A stretch of DNA of 64,000 nucleotides. Source: Mucilaginibacter phyllosphaerae. Lineage in GTDB: Bacteria; Bacteroidota; Bacteroidia; Sphingobacteriales; Sphingobacteriaceae. Shown here piece after piece: positions 1-7,944 of this stretch. The notes under the pieces are model-generated. The model saw only the letters and a program-made list of their open reading frames with translations, searched no databases and was not told where the DNA came from. The stretch covers positions 744,001-808,000 of the forward strand of contig NZ_SNQG01000001.1 in the NCBI RefSeq assembly GCF_004378255.1. The letters are read 5' to 3'. The position numbers and the translations under genes were made by a program. Position 1 is the stretch's first letter; each line of letters opens with the position of its first letter.

Positions 1-1
1 G

Positions 2-1288
2 TTGCCGGACGCCATGGAGGGTCCAACTTCGGTTTCGGCATTGATACATGCAGCTACTATGGTGGCTGCGGGCGTTTTTTTATTAGGCAGGGTTTACCCC
101 ATGTTTAACGATGCCGAGCTTACCGTGCTGGCTGTGGTAGGTTGCTTTACCGCATTTATGGCGGCAACCATCGCCCTTACACAAAACGATCTGAAACGCA
201 TTTTGGCCTACTCTACCATATCGCAATTAGGTTTTATGGTTATGGCGATGGGCGTTGGGGCATATTCCTCATCATTGTTCCATTTGGCTACACATGCCTT
301 TTTTAAATGTTTGCTGTTTTTGGTGGCCGGTATTGTTATCCACCAAATGAAACACATTAAGGATGATAACCATCTTGACATCGACCCGCAAAACATCCTG
401 CACATGGGCGGCTTGCGTAAAAAACTGCCGGTTACCTTTATAGCTGCCTTAATTGGCGGTTTGGCACTGGTGGGTTTCCCGCTTACATCGGGTTACCTGT
501 CTAAAGATGGCATCCTCATCCAGGCGTTTGATTGGAGTGACAACCGGGCGGGCATCTTAAAGCTTATCCCATATGTGGCACTCTTCACCAGTTGGTTAAC
601 TGCATTTTATGTAGCCAGGCTGATCGTAAAGGTATTCTTTGGCGAGTTCCGCCTGCAAAAAATGAACCCGCATATCCACATCCACCTGGGCGATGGTGGC
701 TGGCAATATAAAGTACCGTTGGTTTTTCTGGCACTTTGCTGTTTGTTTCCGCTGTTTTCATACAGCCCGGTGTTTTATGAAGATGCCTGGTTGTACAAAG
801 GTTTTCTGCAAGCTAATTTCTTTGCGCGAGAGAACCTGTATCATGTGCTTATCCCGGTAACGGTAGTGATATTAAGCGTGGTGGTGATATATGGCGCCTA
901 TGTAGTTTATGTAAAACGTAATAGCTGGTCGTTCCCGCAAACTGGCTTTTTATACCGTTTATCATACCATGAATGGTATATCGATAAATTTTATAACCGG
1001 GTTATTGTGGCCTTTATCCTATGGCTGAGTAAAGCCCTTTATTGGTTTGATAAAAATATTATAGACCGCTTTGTGAACGAACTGGAGCAGGTTAGCCGTA
1101 ACATAGCCGGCCTTGCCGCCTGGTGCGATAAATACATCGTAGATGGCTTTTTGCACCTGATAGCTAACTTAGTAGCAGCCATTGGTAATTTTGCCCGCCG
1201 GTTTCAAAGCGGTAAAATTCAATATTATTTATTCAGTATGCTGCTGGTGCTTATTGCTGTGTTTATCTTTAAACTGATCTGGACCTGA
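2..1288 (+). CDS. nuoL: NADH-quinone oxidoreductase subunit L, C-terminal part (5' end outside window)
   Basis: This is the carboxy-terminal 428 residues of the largest antiporter-like membrane subunit of respiratory complex I, which couples NADH oxidation to proton pumping. The frame is already open at the window edge inside the family motif [20 protein letters not shown] (the first codon, TTG, is the Leu of that motif, not a start). The conserved [18 protein letters not shown] segment follows at about residue 60. Many hydrophobic segments follow, and the end matches the long lateral helix plus final transmembrane helix of NuoL. The TGA stop overlaps the nuoM ATG by one base (TGATG), so the two are translationally coupled. 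The missing part is the first third of the protein. Confidence 0.96.
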   Translation: [428 protein letters not shown]

Positions 1289-2901
1289 TGAATTTATTAA
1301 CCCTGCTTATTTTTACGCCTGTATTGTTTGGCCTGGTAATATTGTTGCTGCCATCATCGCTGCGTGCAAGTTTCAAATACATTACGTTGTTTGCTACCCT
1401 ACTGCAGTTATGTTTCAGCATCTACATTTACCTGCATTTTCAAACAGGAGCGGCACACGCAGGCATCAGCAACGAAGGGCAGTACCAGTTTATGCAAAAA
1501 CTGCCCTGGATAAGCCTGGACCTGGGCACCGTGGGCAAAATGCAGATAGAATATTTTGTAGGGATTGATGGCATATCAGTAACGCTATTGGTAATGGCCG
1601 CCTTAGTAATGGTGGTAGCAGCCATAGCATCTTGGGAGATCACCAGTAACCTAAAAGGATTTTTCGCACTGTTCTTATTGCTGGATATGGCCGTAATGGG
1701 TGTTTTTTGTGCGCTGGATTTCTTCCTGTTCTATACCTTTTACGAGCTGATGCTGTTGCCATTATATTTTCTGATAGGGATGTGGGGCGGTGCACGGCGC
1801 GAGTATGCGGCCATCAAATTTTTCCTGTACACATTATTTGGTTCGGTATTTATGTTGCTGGTGATGGTGGGTTTATACCTGTCGGTAAAAGACCCTGTTA
1901 CAGGCAGCCATACTTTTAACATGATCCACATGATGAACCCGGCCAATTATATAGATGGTTCGGTGTTCTCGGTATTAAACCACGCTACCATACTGGGAAT
2001 GCCTGCACGTACGGTTGGCTTTGTGATATTATTTATTGCCTTTGCCATTAAGGTACCGGTTGTGCCTTTGCATACCTGGCTGCCCGATGCACACGTAGAA
2101 GCACCCACACCGGTATCTATTATACTGGCAGGTGTGCTGCTTAAGATTGGCGGTTACGGCATTATCCGGATCTGTATGGGCATCTTCCCGGAAGTAGCTT
2201 TATCCGGCGCGTTCTGGTTAGGATTATTAGGAGTTATCTCCATTCTATATGGGGCATTCAACGCCCTTGCCCAGCGTGACTTGAAACGGATGATCGCTTA
2301 TTCATCCGTATCGCACATGGGTTTTGTGCTGTTGGGAATAGCCTCTAATACGGCCGAAGGTATCAGCGGTGCAGTGCTGCAAATGGTAAGCCATGGCTTT
2401 TTATCAACCATGCTATTCTTTTTGGTGGGGGTTATTTATGGCAGGGTGCATGACCGGGATATTTATAATTTCCGCGGGTTGGGTACGTTGATGCCGCGTT
2501 ACACGGTTTATGTAATGGTAGCGTTTTTTGCATCCTTGGGTTTGCCGGGCTTCTCTGCTTTTGTGGCCGAGGCGTTCACGCTGGCGGGTGCGTTTAAATC
2601 GCACTCGGTAAATGGCTTGTTACCTTACTGGATGGCTATTTGCGGTACGGTAGGGATCTTACTAAGTGCTGCCTATTTTTTATGGACATTGCAACGCATG
2701 TTCTTCGGCACTATATCCCTAAAAGGCGGCGAGATCTGGAAAACAGCCTTAACCGATCTGAACCTGCGCGAAACCGTAACCCTGCTGCCGCTGGCATTGA
2801 TTGCCCTGGCATTGGGTATTATGCCTGCACTGGTGCTGGGTAAAATAAATGATTCTGTATTAGCGCTGGTAGCCTTTACGCAAAACGCCTTAGGTAAATA
2901 A
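1288..2901 (+). CDS. nuoM: NADH-quinone oxidoreductase subunit M
   Basis: Complex I antiporter-like proton-translocating subunit, 537 residues, normal for the family. The conserved membrane Glu is visible in FYELMLLPLYFLIGMWGG, the key Lys in AIKVPVVPLHTWLPDAHVEA, and the second conserved Lys region in QRDLKRMIAYSSVSHMGF. About 14 hydrophobic segments span the chain. The start overlaps the nuoL stop and nuoN begins five bases after its TAA, so nuoLMN is one transcript running into the window from the left. Confidence 0.98.
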   Translation: MNLLTLLIFTPVLFGLVILLLPSSLRASFKYITLFATLLQLCFSIYIYLHFQTGAAHAGISNEGQYQFMQKLPWISLDLGTVGKMQIEYFVGIDGISVTLLVMAALVMVVAAIASWEITSNLKGFFALFLLLDMAVMGVFCALDFFLFYTFYELMLLPLYFLIGMWGGARREYAAIKFFLYTLFGSVFMLLVMVGLYLSVKDPVTGSHTFNMIHMMNPANYIDGSVFSVLNHATILGMPARTVGFVILFIAFAIKVPVVPLHTWLPDAHVEAPTPVSIILAGVLLKIGGYGIIRICMGIFPEVALSGAFWLGLLGVISILYGAFNALAQRDLKRMIAYSSVSHMGFVLLGIASNTAEGISGAVLQMVSHGFLSTMLFFLVGVIYGRVHDRDIYNFRGLGTLMPRYTVYVMVAFFASLGLPGFSAFVAEAFTLAGAFKSHSVNGLLPYWMAICGTVGILLSAAYFLWTLQRMFFGTISLKGGEIWKTALTDLNLRETVTLLPLALIALALGIMPALVLGKINDSVLALVAFTQNALGK

Positions 2902-2906
2902 CATAC

Positions 2907-4418
2907 ATGAAGGACTTGCTACCATATATTACCGGCCAGATAAATGATGTAATAAGCAGCATAGGCCTTTTTATGCCCGAGGTTTATTTAACCGTATTGT
3001 TTATTATCGTATTAGTCACGGATCTATTGTTCGGTAAAAAATCTGCCAAACTTTGCCGCATAGTGGCAAGCGCGGGTATTTTACTGGTGATATTTAAAGA
3101 TTTGCAGCAGGTAGCCCTAACAGGTGCTTATGCATTGCCCATATTTAACGGTATGCTGGTATTGCACCGCACGGCCATAGCCTTTAAATTTATTGTTGAC
3201 ATACTGGCCTTTGCCTTACTGCTTTATTTTGCATGGGATAAAAAACTGCAGGAACACAAAAAAGGGCTGTCGGATCTGTATAGCATTGTAATAGGCTCGG
3301 TATTAGGGCTGCACCTAATGACTATGGCTATTAACCTGCTTTCGGTTTATCTGGCTATCGAATTTGTGTCTATTGCATCATACCTGCTGGCATCCTATCG
3401 TACCGAAAATGCAAAAACTACCGAGGCAGGTTTAAAATATGTGCTGTTTGGTGCAGCGGCATCTGCAGTAATGCTGTATGGCATCTCGCTCATCTATGCC
3501 TACAGCGGCTCGCTGGATGTGTACAGCAAAGAAATGGCCGCCGGGCTGATGCAAACCAATACCTTCAGTGTGTCGTTCGCGTTATCGCTGGTGTTTATTG
3601 GTATTGGCTTTAAGCTATCATTTGTACCGGTGCATTTTTATGTGCCCGATGTTTATGAAGGTGCTGCCACCCCGGTTACGGCCTATCTATCTACCTTACC
3701 CAAAATTGCCGCATTTGCTTTGGTGGTAAATTTTGTGGCCCCATTTGTGGCGCAGCAAGGGTTTTACACCAACTGGAAGGGTTTTGATTTTAGGCTGACC
3801 CTGTCTGCCATTGGCATCCTGACGATGGTGGTGGGTAACTTTGCCGCCGTTTTACAAAATAACGTAAAACGAATGCTGGCATACTCGGGTATAGCGCATA
3901 CCGGTTTTGCTTTGATGGCGCTGGTAACCTTTACCCCGCAGGGCCTAACCGCTTTAACCTATTACCTGCTGATGTATGGCCTGGCCAATATCGCCGCCCT
4001 GGCATTAGCTAACTACTTTGAAAATAACGAGAGCATTACCAACATGAGCGATTATAAAGGCCTCGGCTTTAAATACCCTTTGGCCTCCGTTTGTTTTGTG
4101 GTGGTGCTCATCTCCCTTACTGGAATCCCGGTCAGTGCGGGTTTTACGGGTAAGGTATTTGTGTTTTCGGCAGTTTACGGGGTTTACCAGCAAACGCATA
4201 ATGTATGGCTGCTGGCCCTGCTCATCACCGGGGCGGTAACAACCGTTGTTGGACTTTTTTATTATTTAAAAGTGCCACTTAACTTATTTTTGAAAAGAAG
4301 TGAATTTACCCCGAATGAAATTTCGTATTCTACTAATTTAGTAGTTTTTTCTTCTGTGATTGCATTATTGTTAATAATATTTGGCATTTTGCCAGATTTG
4401 TTAATTAAATTCCTGTAA
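2907..4418 (+). CDS. nuoN: NADH-quinone oxidoreductase subunit N
   Basis: Third antiporter-like subunit of complex I, 503 residues. The signature VPVHFYVPDVYEGAATPVTA and the Lys-bearing NNVKRMLAYSGIAHTGFALM are present, with hydrophobic segments throughout. It is the last gene of the nuo operon here. The 87 bases before the next gene are AT-rich and show no clear hairpin terminator. The ammonium transporter on the same strand is functionally unrelated and probably has its own promoter. Confidence 0.98.
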   Translation: MKDLLPYITGQINDVISSIGLFMPEVYLTVLFIIVLVTDLLFGKKSAKLCRIVASAGILLVIFKDLQQVALTGAYALPIFNGMLVLHRTAIAFKFIVDILAFALLLYFAWDKKLQEHKKGLSDLYSIVIGSVLGLHLMTMAINLLSVYLAIEFVSIASYLLASYRTENAKTTEAGLKYVLFGAAASAVMLYGISLIYAYSGSLDVYSKEMAAGLMQTNTFSVSFALSLVFIGIGFKLSFVPVHFYVPDVYEGAATPVTAYLSTLPKIAAFALVVNFVAPFVAQQGFYTNWKGFDFRLTLSAIGILTMVVGNFAAVLQNNVKRMLAYSGIAHTGFALMALVTFTPQGLTALTYYLLMYGLANIAALALANYFENNESITNMSDYKGLGFKYPLASVCFVVVLISLTGIPVSAGFTGKVFVFSAVYGVYQQTHNVWLLALLITGAVTTVVGLFYYLKVPLNLFLKRSEFTPNEISYSTNLVVFSSVIALLLIIFGILPDLLIKFL

Positions 4419-4505
4419 TTGTTTCCATTATTTTAATTTTTTGTAATTATTGTTATAAAAAAAGTATAAATTGAGGCCGTTTAAACTAAATGGTTTTAAT
4501 TTGAT

Positions 4506-5813
4506 ATGAAACGTTACTTCCCTTTTTTTGTAATCCTGGTCATTTTAGCGCTTACTTTTATTTTTCCGTCGGTTGAATATGATAAATCGGTAAAATCTAA
4601 TTTTAATACCGGTGATATTGCCTGGATGCTGATGTCGACCGCCCTGGTTTTGATCATGACACCCGGCCTTGCCTTTTTTTACGGCGGTATGGTAAATAAA
4701 AAGAATGTAATATCCACGATGCTGCAAAGTATAGTGTGTATGGTTATCATTACGGTAATGTGGGGCATATTTGGTTTCAGTTTGGCCTTTGGGGATAGCA
4801 TTGGCGGTGTAATTGGTAACCCATCTACCTTTTTTATGATGAAAGGCATGTTGGGCAATGCCAGCTGGAAGGCTGCACCAACTATTCCCCTATTATTGTT
4901 TGCCATGTACCAGTTAAAATTTGCCATTATTACCCCGGCGCTGATAACCGGCGCCTTTGCCGAGCGCATCCGTTTCAATTCATACATTATATTTTTAGTG
5001 CTGTTCAGCATTTTTATATTCTCGCCATTGGCACATGCTACCTGGCACCCTGATGGTGTTTTAGCTAAATTAGGGGTGCTGGATTTTGCCGGCGGTACCG
5101 TTGTACACATGTCTGCAGGTTGGGCAGCTTTAGCATCGGCCCTGTTCTTAAAAAGCCGTAACGAAGCCAATCACTCACCTGCCCGCATTACCTATGTAAT
5201 GATAGGTACCGGCCTTTTATGGTTCGGTTGGTTTGGTTTTAACGCAGGCTCGGCGTTTGGTGCCAACCACCTGGCGGTAACGGCGCTGGCTACCAGCACC
5301 ACGGCATCTGCTGCGGCAGGTGTTACCTGGATATTTTTTGATATGCTGCGCGGCCGCAAACCCTCTGCTATGGGTACCTGTATCGGCGCGGTGGTAGGTT
5401 TGGTAGCGATAACCCCTGCAGCAGGCTTTGTAAGCGTACCGCATTCACTGGCTATTGGTATTATTTCTGCCGTGGTGAGTAACCTGGTGGTGGAATGGCG
5501 CACACGCACCACTATTGATGATACGCTGGATGTTTTCCCGTGCCATGGTGTAGGCGGCATGGTGGGTATGTTATTAACCGGCGTATTTGCCAGCCAAAGC
5601 GTTAATCCTGCCAATACAACCGGCGAGGGGCTTTTCTTCGGCCACACCCACCTGTTTCTGATCCAGTTGATGGCTTTGGTAGCCACCTCTATATTCTCAT
5701 TCTTTGGCTCGGTGATATTATTAAAGGTTACCGATATGATCTCGCCGCTGCGTGTGTCTAAGGAAGACGAGGTGTTGGGATTGGATATTAGCCAGCACGG
5801 AGAAAAACTTTAG
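4506..5813 (+). CDS. amt: Ammonium transporter (Amt/MEP/Rh family)
   Basis: Inner-membrane ammonium/ammonia channel, 435 residues. Family signatures include the N-terminal GLAFFYGGMV and the two pore histidines, one near residue 201 (GGTVVHMSAGWAAL) and one near residue 346 (DVFPCHGVGGMVG). About 11 transmembrane segments are visible. The N-terminus has an extra hydrophobic stretch that could be a cleaved signal or first helix. No glnK (PII regulator) gene lies beside it, unlike the common amtB-glnK pair. It faces murI convergently, with no evident hairpin terminator in the 110-base gap. Confidence 0.96.
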   Translation: MKRYFPFFVILVILALTFIFPSVEYDKSVKSNFNTGDIAWMLMSTALVLIMTPGLAFFYGGMVNKKNVISTMLQSIVCMVIITVMWGIFGFSLAFGDSIGGVIGNPSTFFMMKGMLGNASWKAAPTIPLLLFAMYQLKFAIITPALITGAFAERIRFNSYIIFLVLFSIFIFSPLAHATWHPDGVLAKLGVLDFAGGTVVHMSAGWAALASALFLKSRNEANHSPARITYVMIGTGLLWFGWFGFNAGSAFGANHLAVTALATSTTASAAAGVTWIFFDMLRGRKPSAMGTCIGAVVGLVAITPAAGFVSVPHSLAIGIISAVVSNLVVEWRTRTTIDDTLDVFPCHGVGGMVGMLLTGVFASQSVNPANTTGEGLFFGHTHLFLIQLMALVATSIFSFFGSVILLKVTDMISPLRVSKEDEVLGLDISQHGEKL

Positions 5814-5923
5814 ATCGGCTTCAATTGACTACAATTAAAAGCAGAACTTGAGAAGGAAATGTAATAAATATAAATGGGTTGCACAAAGCACGGATTGATA
5901 CTTTAATAGCTGCTTATTTATAA

Positions 5924-6769
5924 TCAGCACCCTTCCTTAACATCTACATAGCTGCTTTTTACCTCGTCTGCAAAAAACTGCGAGGCGTGATGATCGAACT
6001 CGGGCGTATCATCAATGGTCGTATAAAATATGCGGCTTCCGTTTTCGCTGATATTTTGTTTTATTTCCGGATGACGATGGAGGTAGCCGGCCAGGCTGGC
6101 AGCTACAATATCACCCTGGGCCACTACATTGATATTTGCAGGCAAGTGTGCTTTGATCTTATCCTGCAGCAAGGGATAATGGGTACATGCCAGCAGGATG
6201 GTATCAATATCTACCGATTGCTGCATTAATTTGTCCAGGTAAAGCTGCACATAATAATCAGCACCGGGTTTATCATACTCGCCATTTTCTATCAGGGGCA
6301 CCCAAAGCGGGCAGGCTTGCTGGTAAACCGCAAGTTCCGGGAAAAAGTGTTCTATCTCTAATAAGTAGGAGCATGATTGAACAGTGCCTTTAGTGCCCAG
6401 CACACCTATATTCTTACTTTTGGTATAACTGCCTATAACCTCAGCTGTAGGGCGTATAACGCCTAATACGCGCCTATCGGCATAAATGCTTTGGGGCAGG
6501 TCCTGTTGCTGTATGGTGCGCAGGGCTTTGGCAGATGCCGTATTACAGGCCAGTATTACCAGCGGGCAGCCTTGCTTAAACATCCATTGTACACACTCCC
6601 AGGTGTACTGATGTATGGTATTGAATGAGCGGTTGCCATAAGGTGCACGGCCATTATCGCCCAAATAGATGTAATCGTAACCAGGCAATTGCGCCACGAT
6701 AGAACGAAACACCGTAAGGCCACCTATACCCGAATCAAATACACCAATAGGGCTGCCTGATAACATCAT
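5924..6769 (-). CDS. murI: Glutamate racemase
   Basis: Converts L-glutamate to D-glutamate for peptidoglycan. Length 281 residues is usual. The N-terminal IGVFDSGIGGLTV with the catalytic-site Asp/Ser, Cys75 in LACNTASAK and Cys195 in LLACTHYPLL give the two-cysteine active site. Two consecutive Met codons allow starts three bases apart. It lies downstream of ompH on the same strand, but an apparent terminator hairpin separates them, so it may be expressed by read-through or from its own promoter. The order bamA-ompH-ompH-murI is common in Bacteroidota. Confidence 0.97.
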   Translation of the reverse strand: MMLSGSPIGVFDSGIGGLTVFRSIVAQLPGYDYIYLGDNGRAPYGNRSFNTIHQYTWECVQWMFKQGCPLVILACNTASAKALRTIQQQDLPQSIYADRRVLGVIRPTAEVIGSYTKSKNIGVLGTKGTVQSCSYLLEIEHFFPELAVYQQACPLWVPLIENGEYDKPGADYYVQLYLDKLMQQSVDIDTILLACTHYPLLQDKIKAHLPANINVVAQGDIVAASLAGYLHRHPEIKQNISENGSRIFYTTIDDTPEFDHHASQFFADEVKSSYVDVKEGC

Positions 6770-6786
6770 ACCATCAAAAATAAAAA

Positions 6787-6809
6787 AGCGCCTCGTAAAA
6801 CGGGGCGCT
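6787..6809 (-). terminator. Probable rho-independent terminator after ompH
   Basis: Hairpin with arms AGCGCCTCG and CGGGGCGCT around TAAAA (one G-T pair). Read on the minus strand it is followed by an almost unbroken T tract, so it most likely ends the bamA-ompH transcript ahead of murI. Confidence 0.75.
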
Positions 6810-6834
6810 TTTGTTTAGAATTTTTTTTTAAGAT

Positions 6835-7347
6835 TTATTTTAATCCTAATTTAAGCTTTACAGCTGCCATCAGGTCATCAGCAGCAGGTGATACCACCAG
6901 GTACTCGCTGGTTGTATCTAATACATAACCGTAACCTTTTTCTTTTGCTACTGCTTCAACAGCACCGCGTGCTTTATCAATTAAAGGTTTACCCAACTCG
7001 CGTTGTTTTGCTTCTACCTGTTGTTGTGATGATTGCTGATAATCCTGCAAGCGTTTAGCCAGATCCTGTAATTCGGTTTCTGCTGCACCACGCGCGGCAT
7101 CTGTCATGGTAGCTCTTTTGGTTTGGTATGCCTGGCCCTTAGTTTGGTATTCGCCATTCATCGATGTTAATTGATCGATAAACTGTTTTTGGTAAATTTC
7201 GAGCTGAGATTTTACTGTTTTAGTTTCGGGCATTAAGTCAATTAACTGCTGAAAATTAATGTGGCCAATTTTTGATTGTGCCTGGGCAAAGTTGCCTGCA
7301 AATAACATTCCTGCTGCAACTAAAGCAACTTTAAATAGTTTTTTCAT
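6835..7347 (-). CDS. OmpH/Skp-family periplasmic chaperone (second copy)
   Basis: Exported 170-residue protein with a signal peptide (KKLFKVALVAAGMLFAGNFA, cleavage after AQA) and an OmpH core: GHINFQQLIDLMPE, a long coiled-coil hairpin of Lys/Glu/Gln-rich helices (about residues 45-125), then GYGYVLDTTSEYLVVSP. Skp-like chaperones hold unfolded outer-membrane proteins for the BAM machine, and bamA is two genes upstream. It is a paralogue of the preceding gene. The pair probably arose by duplication, and tandem ompH copies are widespread in Bacteroidota. Confidence 0.93.
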   Translation of the reverse strand: MKKLFKVALVAAGMLFAGNFAQAQSKIGHINFQQLIDLMPETKTVKSQLEIYQKQFIDQLTSMNGEYQTKGQAYQTKRATMTDAARGAAETELQDLAKRLQDYQQSSQQQVEAKQRELGKPLIDKARGAVEAVAKEKGYGYVLDTTSEYLVVSPAADDLMAAVKLKLGLK

Positions 7348-7397
7348 TTGTGTTCTTCTGTGTTTAATAATAGTTCTGATTGTAAATATAAAAATAA

Positions 7398-7928
7398 TTA
7401 TTTGGCAAGTACACCCGGTTTTAAGCCTAAACGTGTAATTACATCGTCACTTTTGTTGTAACGCGGGTTTGAATATAACATGATAACCTCGCTGTTTTTA
7501 TCAAATATCATATCCAGGTTTTCGCTTTCGGCAACGGCTTGTATGGCTTTAGACACCCTATCCTGAATTGGTTTAATCAGCGAAGTGCTTTTTTTAGATA
7601 GTTCGCCATCCGGACCGAAGATCTGGCGCTGGTAATCTTTAGCGGCCTTCTCTTTATCCACTATCTCTGCCTCGCGGCGTTTGCGCATATCAGGCGTCAT
7701 TAAAACCTGGTCGGCCTGGTAAGCTTTATAAAGCCTGTCTATTTCCTGAAAACGTGCGTCAACATCTTTTTGCCAACTTTCTGACACAGACGCCAGCTGC
7801 TTTTGAGACGAAGCATATTCTGGCATGTGCTTTAATATATAATCAGAATCAACATAAGCAAAACGTTGCGCCAGCGCTGCCGTGCAGGTTGTAAACGTTA
7901 CAAAAAGTATTAAAATTATTTTTTTCAT
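7398..7928 (-). CDS. OmpH/Skp-family periplasmic chaperone (first copy)
   Basis: Exported 176-residue OmpH/Skp protein. Signal peptide at residues 1-20 ends in AALA. The mature start QRFAYVDSDYILKHMPEY is the OmpH strand-helix motif, followed by a coiled coil and the closing strand LDMIFDKNSEVIML. It lies 16 bases after bamA and 50 bases before the second ompH copy, so all three are probably co-transcribed. The expected role is to escort nascent outer-membrane barrels through the periplasm to BamA. Confidence 0.94.
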   Translation of the reverse strand: MKKIILILFVTFTTCTAALAQRFAYVDSDYILKHMPEYASSQKQLASVSESWQKDVDARFQEIDRLYKAYQADQVLMTPDMRKRREAEIVDKEKAAKDYQRQIFGPDGELSKKSTSLIKPIQDRVSKAIQAVAESENLDMIFDKNSEVIMLYSNPRYNKSDDVITRLGLKPGVLAK

Positions 7929-7944
7929 AATCTGCTGTGCAAAT

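Noticed and set aside
4679-5686. Two long minus-strand frames under the ammonium transporter
   Set aside because: They are shadows of a strongly biased coding sequence. The plus-strand gene carries all family motifs.
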